64,000 nt of DNA from the NCBI GenBank assembly GCA_963734665.1, contig CAVTIR010000004.1, positions 1,612,001 to 1,676,000 of the forward strand, in the 5' to 3' direction. Positions 8,207 to 16,276 of the stretch are shown piece after piece (position 1 is the stretch's first letter; every line of letters begins with the position of its first letter). Origin of the DNA: Trebonia sp963734665 (GTDB lineage Bacteria; Actinomycetota; Actinomycetes; Streptosporangiales; Streptosporangiaceae). Position numbers and translations under genes: made by a program. A model generated the notes under the pieces. The model saw nothing but the letters and a program-made list of their open reading frames with translations, was not told the origin of the DNA and ran no database searches.

Positions 8207-8264
8207 TGGCCCTGTCCTGTCCCATCTACACAGGCCTCATCCCAGACCGATCAGGAGTCCTCCC

Positions 8265-9797
8265 ATGACCTCGCCTGCACCCCGAACAGTGGCCGCGCCC
8301 GACGTGACGGACAAGCTGTTGCATGGCCGGCCAGTCTGGGGCCCCTTCATCGGCGGAGCCTTCATCGGCGACGCCGCCGCGGCCACCATCCCGGTGCTGG
8401 AGGCATCGACGGGGACTCGGCTCGCCGATCTGGTGACTGCCGACGCGGACACCGTGGACCGTGCGGTGAAGGACGCCCGGCGTGCCTATGAGGAAACCTG
8501 GCGCGACCTCTCTCCGAAGGAGCGGGGAGACCTGATGAGGAAGGTCGCGGCGGTCATCCGTGAACACGCCGACGAACTCGCCGAGCTGGTCGCCCGTGAG
8601 GTCGGCAAGCCCATGCGGGATGCTCGGCGAGTTGACATCGTGTCCTGTCACTCCGGCTTCGACTACTATGCCGGAATCGCCGACACCGTCCATGGCGAGA
8701 TCCTCAACCAAGGCCCGATCGAGTCCCGCGTCGACTACGAACCGTACGGCGTGGTGGCAGCGATCCTTCCCTTCAACTGGCCGCCGATCCACTTCGCCAA
8801 GAAGTGCGCACCCGCGTTGGCCGTGGGGAACACGGTTGTCGTCAAGCCCGGCGAGCAGGCGCCACTGACGGTGCTGCGCCTCGTGGAACTCGCGAATCAG
8901 GTTCTCCCGCCCGGTGTCATCAACGCGGTCGGCGGGATCGAGGCCGGGGCCGCCCTGGCCTCTCACCCACAGGTCGAGCGCATCACGTTCACCGGCGCCA
9001 CGGCGACCGGACGCAAGGTGCTCCGGAGCGCCGCGGAGAACCTCACCTACACGACGGTGGAGCTGGGCGGGAAGAACGCGCTCATCATGCTCGAGGACGC
9101 TGACCTTGACAGCGCTCTAACCGTCGCCATCGAGGGCATGTTCTACAACCAGGGAGAGGCGTGCACGTCGACATCCCGCCTCCTCGTGCACTCGTCCCGC
9201 TATGACGAATTCGCCGCGGAGTTCGTCCGGCGCACGGCGTCACTCGTCGTCGGCGAGCCCCTGGCCGCCGAGACCGACATCGGGCCGCTGGTCGACGCGC
9301 GCCAGCGTGACCGCGTGAATGGCTACCTCGAGTCGGCCCTCTCCGAGGGCGCCGAGCTGCTGTACCAAGGCTCGCTCCCGACGGATGACCGGCTGGCCGG
9401 AGGATTCTTTGTCGCCCCGGCCGTGCTGGGCGGTGTCATGGAGGGCATGACGGTGGCGCGGGAAGAGATCTTCGGGCCAGTAGCGAGCCTGATGCGGTTC
9501 GACACCGACGACGAGGCCGTGCGGATCGCGAACGCGACCGACTACGGCTTGACGGCCGCGATCTGCACGCGTGACGAGGTCCGCGCCGCCAAGCTCGCCC
9601 GCCGCCTCGAGGTCGGCATGGTGTTCGTCAACAACTACACCCGGCGTACCTTCATCGGCTCGCCCTTCGGCGGCGTGAAGGGCAGCGGCTTCGGACGAGA
9701 GTACGCGCCCGAGACCCTGCACGAGTTCGTGCGGGCCAAGAACGTCCGTTTCCCTTCCGGCCGTGGTGTCATCCCTACCTGGCCACCACGCCAGTGA
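8265..9797 (+). CDS. Aldehyde dehydrogenase (NAD(P)+-dependent)
   Basis: A 510-residue ALDH-superfamily enzyme with all catalytic landmarks: Asn171 in PFNWPP, the general base Glu266 in VELGGKN, and the nucleophile Cys300 in NQGEACTSTSR. It oxidises an aldehyde to the acid in the cytosol. The sequence is of the benzaldehyde/vanillin or 2-hydroxymuconic type rather than the CoA-acylating type, but the substrate cannot be fixed. Length is normal. The ATG follows CAGGAG. It begins the rightward operon behind operator site 2, followed by the FAD oxidoreductase 75 bp later. Confidence 0.9.
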   Translation: MTSPAPRTVAAPDVTDKLLHGRPVWGPFIGGAFIGDAAAATIPVLEASTGTRLADLVTADADTVDRAVKDARRAYEETWRDLSPKERGDLMRKVAAVIREHADELAELVAREVGKPMRDARRVDIVSCHSGFDYYAGIADTVHGEILNQGPIESRVDYEPYGVVAAILPFNWPPIHFAKKCAPALAVGNTVVVKPGEQAPLTVLRLVELANQVLPPGVINAVGGIEAGAALASHPQVERITFTGATATGRKVLRSAAENLTYTTVELGGKNALIMLEDADLDSALTVAIEGMFYNQGEACTSTSRLLVHSSRYDEFAAEFVRRTASLVVGEPLAAETDIGPLVDARQRDRVNGYLESALSEGAELLYQGSLPTDDRLAGGFFVAPAVLGGVMEGMTVAREEIFGPVASLMRFDTDDEAVRIANATDYGLTAAICTRDEVRAAKLARRLEVGMVFVNNYTRRTFIGSPFGGVKGSGFGREYAPETLHEFVRAKNVRFPSGRGVIPTWPPRQ

Positions 9798-9872
9798 CCG
9801 ACGACTCGCGACCCGGCTTCCCGGCCCGACGAGACCGTCGGCCTCTCCTTCCATGACCCTGGAGACGAACAC

Positions 9873-11411
9873 ATGCCTGAATCCGACCTGAGCGTTGACG
9901 TCGTCGTCATCGGCGCGGGCCACAATGCCCTCATCACCGCCGGCTACCTGGCGAAGGCCGGCCTCGAAGTCGCCGTACTCGAGGCCAAATCGATCATCGG
10001 TGGCAACACAGTCACGGAAGAACTCACCTTGGCGGGGTGGCAACACGACTCGTGCTCGAGCGCCCACGCAGTGATCCAGTCCAATCCCGTCCTCCGCGAC
10101 GATGAACTCGGCCTGATCTCGCAGTACGGCCTGCGCTACGCCTATACCGAGCCTGCTGCGGTGCTCCCTCTCGAAGACGGGGACTCGTTCGTCCTGCACC
10201 GGTCAGCCGAGGGCACAGCCGAGGAGATCGCCAGGTTCTCGCGTCAAGATGCCTCGCGCTTCCTCGAGATGGTCGGGGAGTGGTCGGTCCTGAAGTCCGC
10301 CCACCGGAGGTGGAACGCGGGCCTGCCTACCGGCGACGACGAAGGCGGGATCGCGTATGAAGCGCTCCGCAGGCAGAGCGCCTGGGACGTGGTTCACAAG
10401 GAGTTCGAGCACGAGGTCACGCGCCGCGTGTTGATGTGGATGGGCTTCGCCACCTTCCAGCCACCGACCCGCAGCGGCACCGGTGCCCTCCCCATCAGCA
10501 TCACCAGCGGGCGGCTCGAGTTCGGCTGGGCGACGCCTATGGGGGGATCCGGTGCACTGCCGGCAGCTCTGGCCGCGCTCATCGAGGATCACGGTGGTCA
10601 CGTCATGGTCGACTCGGCTGTCTCGCGCATCCTCGTCAGCCAGGGGCGCGCCCACGGTGTCGAGACGCATGACGGTCGACGCATCCACGCACGGATCGCG
10701 GTCGTGTCCTCCGCGCACCTGACCACCCTGCCCGAGATGCTCGGCGGCAACGCACCCGAGGACCTGACGGCGGCCGCGGCTGCGTGGCGACCGGGAATTT
10801 CCCTGTTCGCCGTCCATGCGGCGCTCCGACAAGACATCCGTTACCGAGTCGGCGGCGAGTGGATCACCTCCACCTCCGGTGGACTCGGCAGCCCGAACGG
10901 CATCCGCCGTCAAGTCGCCGGCTGCTCCACCGGTGAACCCGAGATGGACGATCCCTGGATGCTGATGGTCTCCTCCACCGCGGTCGACCCCGACCGCGCA
11001 CCAGGCGGCACCTTCAAGATCCTCACGTGTGCACCGGAGAACCTCGCCAGCGGTGAGTCGTGGGACAGCTTCGGAAGCCGCTACGCGGAACGGCTCCTGG
11101 CTCTTGCCGGGCGTCACGTCGACGGCCTCGATGAAGCCGATGTGCTGGCCGTGGTTCCCGAGACACCCGCCAGCCTCGCGCGTCGCAACCCGCACAACAT
11201 CGCGGGCTCGTGCCACGGGGGAGAATTCCTTCTCCCCAGCGGCGAGTACGTCCCGGGCTGGCCGAGCCACGCATCCTCGCTGGAGGGGCTTGTCCTGACC
11301 GGCTCCACCGCGCATCCAGGCGGCTCGGTTTCCGGGTGGCCCGGTCGCAACGCGGCGCGCGTGGTTCTCTCAGCCGCGGGCATCGACCCGGCGACGGTCA
11401 TGGGTGGTTAG
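9873..11411 (+). CDS. Phytoene-desaturase-like FAD oxidoreductase
   Basis: A 512-residue flavoprotein. The dinucleotide-binding motif is at residues ~10-38 (VVVIGAGHNALITAGYLAKA), followed by an acidic strand end (VLEA) and GGNT, as in the carotenoid desaturase / amine oxidase family. The C-terminus (GSTAHPGGSVSGWPGRNAARVVL) is the usual FAD-closing motif of that family. No carotenoid genes are nearby. In this catabolic setting it is more likely a dehydrogenase or isomerase for the pathway substrate; that is inference. It starts at ATG after GGAGA, and the next gene begins 3 bp after its stop. Confidence 0.82.
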   Translation: MPESDLSVDVVVIGAGHNALITAGYLAKAGLEVAVLEAKSIIGGNTVTEELTLAGWQHDSCSSAHAVIQSNPVLRDDELGLISQYGLRYAYTEPAAVLPLEDGDSFVLHRSAEGTAEEIARFSRQDASRFLEMVGEWSVLKSAHRRWNAGLPTGDDEGGIAYEALRRQSAWDVVHKEFEHEVTRRVLMWMGFATFQPPTRSGTGALPISITSGRLEFGWATPMGGSGALPAALAALIEDHGGHVMVDSAVSRILVSQGRAHGVETHDGRRIHARIAVVSSAHLTTLPEMLGGNAPEDLTAAAAAWRPGISLFAVHAALRQDIRYRVGGEWITSTSGGLGSPNGIRRQVAGCSTGEPEMDDPWMLMVSSTAVDPDRAPGGTFKILTCAPENLASGESWDSFGSRYAERLLALAGRHVDGLDEADVLAVVPETPASLARRNPHNIAGSCHGGEFLLPSGEYVPGWPSHASSLEGLVLTGSTAHPGGSVSGWPGRNAARVVLSAAGIDPATVMGG

Positions 11412-11413
11412 TG

Positions 11414-12343
11414 ATGCCCGGCCTGACACCGCTGCGTCTCGGACTGTTCAGCCCCTGCCTGCCCCATCTCGTCGCCATCCGGGAGGGCTACTACGAGGAG
11501 CGGGGTGTGACTGTCGAACAGCAGCGCATCCCCTCTTCGGCAGGGCTGCTGCGGGCTCTGCGTGACGGGGACCTAGATGTGGCGCTGACATCGCCGGACA
11601 ACATCGCGAACTTTCGCCTGAACAAGGCCGGTGACGGACCCGTCGACGCGCGGATTATCGCCGCGGTCGACCAGGCGGGCAGCATCTCCCTGATGGGTCG
11701 ACCCGGCGTCGACGCGCCCGGCCAGATCCGCCTTGGCACAGTCGCTGTCGATGCGCGGAACTCAGGGTTCGCGTTCCTGCTGTACGAACTCCTGAAGAGC
11801 GTGGACCTGGCGCCCGACGTCGACTACCAGGTGCTGGAAGCGGGAGGAACCCCGAGCCGATTCGAGGCACTCCTCGCCGGGAGCTTCGAGGCCACGCTCC
11901 TCAACGCCGGCTTCGACGTCAGGGCGCAGGCCGAGGGAGGCTCCCTCCTCATCCCGACCGTGGATGTCATCCCCGACTATCTCTCCACAGTTCTCGCTGC
12001 CCGGGGCGAGTGTCTAGATCAAGCCCCTGGCCCGGTCTCTCGCTTCATTTCTGGGTTTCGGCAAGCGGTGAACTACTGCCTCGATCCCACACGTCAGGCA
12101 GACTGCACCGACCTGGTCGTGAGCGAATGGCAGGTCAATCCCGACATTGCCGCGCGCATGGTCGACGCAGCCGCGGACGCCCGGACAGGCGTCGTACCTG
12201 ACGCAGTGATCACGCCGGCCCAACTGGAGGTGGTTCTCGAACTCCGTAAGCGCTGGGGAGGTTTCTCCGAGGACGTCGACATCGCGGCCGAGATCCGGCG
12301 TCCGCGAGGCCTGATCGACGAACGGTTCGCCTGTATGGGTTGA
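11414..12343 (+). CDS. NMT1/THI5-like substrate-binding-fold protein without signal peptide
   Basis: A 309-residue protein with the type-2 periplasmic-binding fold of the NMT1/THI5/SsuA group: LRLGLFSPCLPHLVAIREGY at the N-terminus, then RALRDGDLDVALTSPDNIAN and FEALLAGSFEATLLN. Relatives are usually exported binding proteins of ABC importers. Here there is no signal peptide or lipobox, and no permease or ATPase gene is adjacent. It starts immediately after the FAD oxidoreductase stop (GTG at 11411 or ATG at 11414). The cysteine cluster of THI5 pyrimidine synthase is not present. It could be a cytosolic ligand-binding protein or an enzyme of the pathway; the function is open. Confidence 0.7.
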   Translation: MPGLTPLRLGLFSPCLPHLVAIREGYYEERGVTVEQQRIPSSAGLLRALRDGDLDVALTSPDNIANFRLNKAGDGPVDARIIAAVDQAGSISLMGRPGVDAPGQIRLGTVAVDARNSGFAFLLYELLKSVDLAPDVDYQVLEAGGTPSRFEALLAGSFEATLLNAGFDVRAQAEGGSLLIPTVDVIPDYLSTVLAARGECLDQAPGPVSRFISGFRQAVNYCLDPTRQADCTDLVVSEWQVNPDIAARMVDAAADARTGVVPDAVITPAQLEVVLELRKRWGGFSEDVDIAAEIRRPRGLIDERFACMG

Positions 12344-12405
12344 CACGTCCGGCCGTATCTTCAGCGCCTCGCTATCCTGAGGTGGCCAACGAGGCAGGAG
12401 AAAGT

Positions 12406-13182
12406 GTGACCCGTTCAAAACCCGTGACCGACGAACGTTTGTGGAGCAGCGTCGAACGGGAGTCGTCCCAGCGGAGCGAGGCTGGGCCGCGCGCGGCGGA
12501 AGACCTTGCCGCACAGATACAGCAACTCATCACCGCCAAGGATCTGGCGGAGGGTGCTCGTCTTCCGTCGGAGCGTGACCTGGTCAGGATTCTCTGTGCG
12601 AGTCGGCCGACAGTGAGTCAAGCTATCAGGATCCTCGTGGTGCGCGGCTTGGTCGAATCCCGGCGTGGCTCAGGTGCTTATGTCACCCGACGGCCTGAAG
12701 CCGGATTGGCGACGACCGTTGGCCTCATGCTGGACATCGACCAGGAGTCCGTGCTGCACCTCAGTGAGTTGCGCCTGTGGTTGGAAACCAATGGAATCGA
12801 GCGAGCGATCGAGCGCGCGACACCTGACGAGATAGCCGCCGGCGAGGCAGCGCTGCGGCAACTCCGCAGCAACGCCGGGAACGTCGCCGCCTGGCTGAGC
12901 GCGGACACGCTGTTCCACTCGACCCTCGTCCGTGCTTCGCAGAACCCCTATCTGTCGTCCATCTTCGAAAGCGTGCACGCGACTCTCATGAACTACGAGT
13001 ATCAGGCGTGGATAGAAATGGGGACTGTGCCCGCCTGGCTGCAAAAATCCGAGGCGGAGGCGCTCAACGCGCTTCATGAACCGATCCTCGATGCGGTTCG
13101 CTCCGGCGATACCGCCATGGGAGTGCGAGCTGTGCTGCGTCACCATGAGGTCATGGCCCAGCACCTCGCCGACAGTCACTGA
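12406..13182 (+). CDS. GntR-family regulator, FCD (FadR-like) subgroup
   Basis: A 258-residue repressor-type protein. The winged helix is at ~30-100 (LPSERDLVRILCASRPTVSQ, wing SRRGSGAYV). The all-helical FCD effector domain is at ~110-250 with the metal-site pattern: Asp and His in SADTLFHS, His in NALHEPILDAV, His in VLRHHEVM. FCD proteins bind carboxylate or sugar-acid ligands, often through a metal ion, and recognise short palindromes. It is the best candidate for the shared operator with core GTGGCYTAGCCAC, and lies between sites 2 and 3. The GTG at 12406 follows AGGAG by 5 bases; a longer frame to 12340 lacks a ribosome site. Confidence 0.88.
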   Translation: MTRSKPVTDERLWSSVERESSQRSEAGPRAAEDLAAQIQQLITAKDLAEGARLPSERDLVRILCASRPTVSQAIRILVVRGLVESRRGSGAYVTRRPEAGLATTVGLMLDIDQESVLHLSELRLWLETNGIERAIERATPDEIAAGEAALRQLRSNAGNVAAWLSADTLFHSTLVRASQNPYLSSIFESVHATLMNYEYQAWIEMGTVPAWLQKSEAEALNALHEPILDAVRSGDTAMGVRAVLRHHEVMAQHLADSH

Positions 13183-13200
13183 CACGACGGCGCTTAGTTT

Positions 13201-13309
13201 CCCCGCTCGCCGCCGGGCGCTCGGGACCCCTGCCCGCTCCCTCGTCGCGCGGCCAAAACCGCCGCACTCCTCAGTCCGAGGACAGGGGCGCGCCCTTTGG
13301 CTCGCGGGG
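13201..13309 (+). repeat. Dispersed ~110-bp repeat, copy A
   Basis: The element begins CCCCGCTCGCCGCCGGGCGC and ends GCGCCCTTTGGCTCGCGGGG. It is closely matched by the reverse complement of 45309-45421, best at both ends and weaker in the middle. The ends are imperfect inverted repeats (CCCCGC versus GCGGGG) and there are internal complementary blocks (CCCCTG and CAGGGG), so it can fold into a hairpin. No coding content. It resembles a small non-autonomous repeat. Confidence 0.65.
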
Positions 13310-13405
13310 GGCCGGCGGATCGAAGCTGAGGCAGCCGGGCAGCCTCACACGGCGCAGGGTTCTGCACGAGACAGGTATCTGAGCCTGCGCGGTCGCGTCG
13401 GCCAA

Positions 13406-13467
13406 TTGACTGACTGCCACAGTCGGATCTATTGTGGCTTAGCCACTATTATTGGCTAAGCCACAAT
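13406..13467 (+). promoter_or_regulatory. Promoter with large inverted-repeat operator (site 3)
   Basis: ATTGTGGCTTAGCCA at 13431-13445 is mirrored exactly by TGGCTAAGCCACAAT at 13453-13467 around a 7-bp spacer. Each half contains the GGCTTAGCC core of sites 1 and 2. TTGACT (13406-13411) and TATTGT (13430-13435) are candidate -35 and -10 boxes 18 bp apart; the operator overlaps the -10. The downstream genes are the transketolase operon. Confidence 0.75.
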
Positions 13468-13487
13468 GCCGGAGGAGCTGCCCGCGC

Positions 13488-14291
13488 ATGACTGCAATCG
13501 ATGTGCTGACCACGGAGCGGTACGCGGACGTGATCCGCCTTCGCGCGGTACGGATGGTCGCGCCGCATGGATTCGGGTACCTCGGCCAGGCGCTTTCGTC
13601 GGCCGAGCTGTTCGCCACCTTGTACTCGCGGCACTACGACCCCGGCCGCGACAGCCTGGTCGTTTCGCCCGGGCACTACATCATCGCCGCCTTCGCAGCG
13701 GCACCGGAGGCAGGCCTGCTCGACGTGGAGGCGCTGGCGACCTACGGCTTCGACGACTCCATGCTGGAGGCGATCGGCACGGAGCGGTCACCAGCCGTCG
13801 ACCTCACCGGCGGCTCGCTCGGCATGGGCCTGTCCGGGGCCGCCGGGCTCGCCCTGGCCGACCGGCTGCAGGGGCGCGCCGACGCGCGGGTGTTCGCGGT
13901 CGTCAGCGATGGCGAGCTGGAGGAGGGGCAGGTCTGGGAGGCGGCGCTGTTCGCCGCGCACAACCGGCTCGGCTCGCTCACCGTCCTCCTTGACGCCAAC
14001 GACTCGCAGGTCGACGGCCCGGTCTCGTCGATCACCACCCTGGAGCCCATCGCCGCGAAGTGGGAGAGCTTCGGCTGGGCCGCCTTCGACGTGGACGGGC
14101 ATGACACCGCCGCCATCGACGAGGCGCTGAGCGCCGCCACCGCCGACCCGAGGCCCGCCGTGGTCATCGGCCGTACGTCGACCAAGCACGGCCTGTCGGT
14201 CCTGCCCGAGGGCGCCGACGGCCACTTCATCAAGCTGCCGGCCCCGCTCGCCGAGGCGGCCATCAAGGAGCTGGAGGCGCGCCTTGCTTAA
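13488..14291 (+). CDS. Transketolase-like subunit A (N-terminal, thiamine diphosphate domain)
   Basis: A 267-residue protein equal to the N-terminal third of transketolase. The thiamine diphosphate motif is SDGELEEGQVWEAALFAAHN with ANDSQVDG ~30 residues on (GDG...N pattern with Gly replaced by Ser). HGFGYLGQALSSAELFATLY is the substrate-channel start. With the next gene it forms a split transketolase, a form common in sugar-acid and inositol-type catabolic operons and in apiose and sulfoquinovose pathways. The donor ketol is unknown, and no sugar kinase is nearby. The ATG at 13488 follows GGAGGAG at a rather long spacing. The gene overlaps its partner by 8 bp. Confidence 0.88.
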   Translation: MTAIDVLTTERYADVIRLRAVRMVAPHGFGYLGQALSSAELFATLYSRHYDPGRDSLVVSPGHYIIAAFAAAPEAGLLDVEALATYGFDDSMLEAIGTERSPAVDLTGGSLGMGLSGAAGLALADRLQGRADARVFAVVSDGELEEGQVWEAALFAAHNRLGSLTVLLDANDSQVDGPVSSITTLEPIAAKWESFGWAAFDVDGHDTAAIDEALSAATADPRPAVVIGRTSTKHGLSVLPEGADGHFIKLPAPLAEAAIKELEARLA

Positions 14292-15288
14292 GCTGCCCTA
14301 CCCGACCGTCATGAAGCCGTACGGGCGTGCGCTCGTCGACCTTGCCCGCAAGCGCCCGGAGATCCTGTGCCTGACCGGGGACCTGACCCGCCAGACGGAG
14401 ATTGACCTGTTCCAGGAGCAGATCCCCGAGCGCTTCATCCACGGCGGCATGGCCGAGGCCAACATGATCAGCATGGCCGGGGCCCTCGCGCGGCGCGGGT
14501 TCCTCCCGTTCGTCCACACCTTCGGCGTGTTCGCGACGCGCCGGCCGCTCGACCAGATCATCAACTCCGTGGCCTACCCGAACCTGCCGGTGCGGATCGT
14601 GGGCTTCATGCCCGGCGTCTCCAGCCCCGGCGGTCCCAGCCACCAGGCGATCGACGACGTCGCCCTCATGCGCGCGGTCCCGAACATGACCGTCGTGGAC
14701 CTGGCAGACGCGACGCAGATCCGCGCGGCACTTCCGTCCATCGCGGATATCCCTGGACCCGTCTACTTGCGGCTCAAGCGGGGCGAGATCCCCGTCATTT
14801 TCGAAGATGACCATGAGTTCTCGCTGACCACGGCGCAGACGCTCATCGAGGGCACCGACCTGGCGGTCATCGCCAGCGGCATGATGCTGTCGTCCGCCAT
14901 CAGCGCGGCCGACACGCTCGCAGCCAACGGCGTCAGCGCGTCCGTGATAAACGTGCCCGTGATCAAGCCCTTGGACGCGGACTCGATCATCCGGGCGGTG
15001 AGCGGAGTCTCGGCGGTGATCACCGCCGAGAACCACAGCGTGATCGGCGGGCTCGGGTCCGCCGTGGCGGAGACGATGGCCGAGGCCGCCGTTGCCGTTC
15101 CGCTGCGGCGCATCGGGCTGCGTGACACCTTCGCCGAGGGATCCCGTACGGCCTCGCACCTCTTCAGGAAGTACCGGCTCGGCACCCAGGACATCGTCGA
15201 CACCGCGTGGGAGCTGCTGCACCGGGAAGGCCGGCCCCCGCTGGTGCAGGCGGCCGAGGCCGCCGAGGGCGAATACGCCCCGGTGTAA
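14284..15288 (+). CDS. Transketolase-like subunit B (pyrimidine-binding and C-terminal domains)
   Basis: A 334-residue protein equal to the C-terminal two thirds of transketolase. GGMAEANMISMAGALARRGF carries the conserved glutamate that activates thiamine; FVHTFGVFATRRPLDQI and the C-terminal Rossmann-like domain (DLAVIASGMMLSSAISAADTL) follow. It completes the split enzyme, with the active site at the interface with the previous product. The start is a TTG at 14284 after GGAGG at 7 bases, overlapping the upstream gene by 8 bp; an ATG at 14311 is an alternative. The expected reaction is ketol transfer or acyloin cleavage in the cytosol. Confidence 0.88.
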   Translation: MLKLPYPTVMKPYGRALVDLARKRPEILCLTGDLTRQTEIDLFQEQIPERFIHGGMAEANMISMAGALARRGFLPFVHTFGVFATRRPLDQIINSVAYPNLPVRIVGFMPGVSSPGGPSHQAIDDVALMRAVPNMTVVDLADATQIRAALPSIADIPGPVYLRLKRGEIPVIFEDDHEFSLTTAQTLIEGTDLAVIASGMMLSSAISAADTLAANGVSASVINVPVIKPLDADSIIRAVSGVSAVITAENHSVIGGLGSAVAETMAEAAVAVPLRRIGLRDTFAEGSRTASHLFRKYRLGTQDIVDTAWELLHREGRPPLVQAAEAAEGEYAPV

Positions 15289-15329
15289 GCAGCCGGACAT
15301 CGTCGTCAACTGATCGGAGTGCAATCAAC

Positions 15330-16224
15330 GTGACCGCACACTCTCTCGGCTGGCTCGGCACGGGCCGCATGGGCGCGGCGATGGCTGCCCGCCTGCTGAA
15401 GGCCGGGCACCCTGTCACCGTGTGGAACCGCACCACCGCCAAGGCGCAGGAGCTCGCCGAGCACGGCGCGACGGTCGCCGGGTCCATCGCGGAGCTGGCA
15501 GAGCGGGACATCGTCTTCGTGATGGTCTCGACGCCGCGCGACCTGGAGGAAGTGGTGCTCGGCGAGGCCGGCCTGCTGAGCGCCGCCAAGCGGCCTGCCG
15601 TGATTGTCGACTGCTCCACGGTCAGCGCCGAGTCCTCGCAGAAAGTGCGCGAGGCGGTGACGGCGGCGGGCAGCCAGTTCCTCGCCGCGCCGGTCAGCGG
15701 CAACCCGCACGTGGTCGCCGACGGCGGGGCGGTCCTGGTCACGTCCGGCCCCCGGGATACGCTATGACCTGGTCCGGCCGTACCTCGAGGCGATCGGCAA
15801 GATAGCGGTCTACGCCGGCGACGAGGAGCAGGCGCGTCTCGTCAAGCTGTGCAGCAACCTGTACCTGGGGCTCATCGTGCAGTCCCTGAGCGAGGTCACC
15901 GCCCTCGCGGAGAAGGGCGGCGTGCCGCGTGCCGCGTTCCTCGACTTTCTCAACAGCACCGTGCTCGGCAGCGACTGGGTGCGCAAGCGCACGCCGGACC
16001 TGCTGGCGCTGGACTGGACGCCGACCTTCACGACCGAGCTGCTCCGCAAGGACTTCGACCTCGGGCTGGCGGCGGCCCGCCAGTACGAGGTGACGATGCC
16101 GCTGGCGGGAAACGTGTTCCAGCTCCTCCAGGCCGCGATCGGCCGTGGCTACCGCGACGTCGACTTCCTCTCGCTGTTCGCGGTCGAGGCCGCCTCCTCC
16201 GGAATGGACGTCCGGCCTCAGTAA
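15330..16224 (+). pseudogene. 3-hydroxyisobutyrate-dehydrogenase-like gene, frameshifted
   Basis: Two frames together make one beta-hydroxyacid dehydrogenase of ~297 residues. The first (GTG at 15330, RBS GGAG) has the Rossmann motif GWLGTGRMGAAMAARLLKAG and the substrate segment VDCSTVSAESS, then hits TGA at 15765. The second frame continues in register with YDLVRPYLEAIG, the catalytic-lysine region LVKLCSNLYLG, and runs to 16224. One extra base near 15750-15762, in or beside a run of five C, explains it. Either a true recent mutation or a sequencing error. If intact, it would reduce or oxidise a 3-hydroxy acid or tartronate semialdehyde-like product of the transketolase step. Confidence 0.8.
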
Positions 16225-16276
16225 GCCATCCCCCAGAAAAGCCTGAAGCCAGAAAGCCCGAAAGGCAGCCACCGTT

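Noticed and set aside
13201..13309. Repeat copy A considered as part of a small protein-coding gene (GQGRALWLAG shared with copy B)
   Set aside because: The shared peptide arises only because the DNA repeat is shared; the frames have no start site or codon bias.
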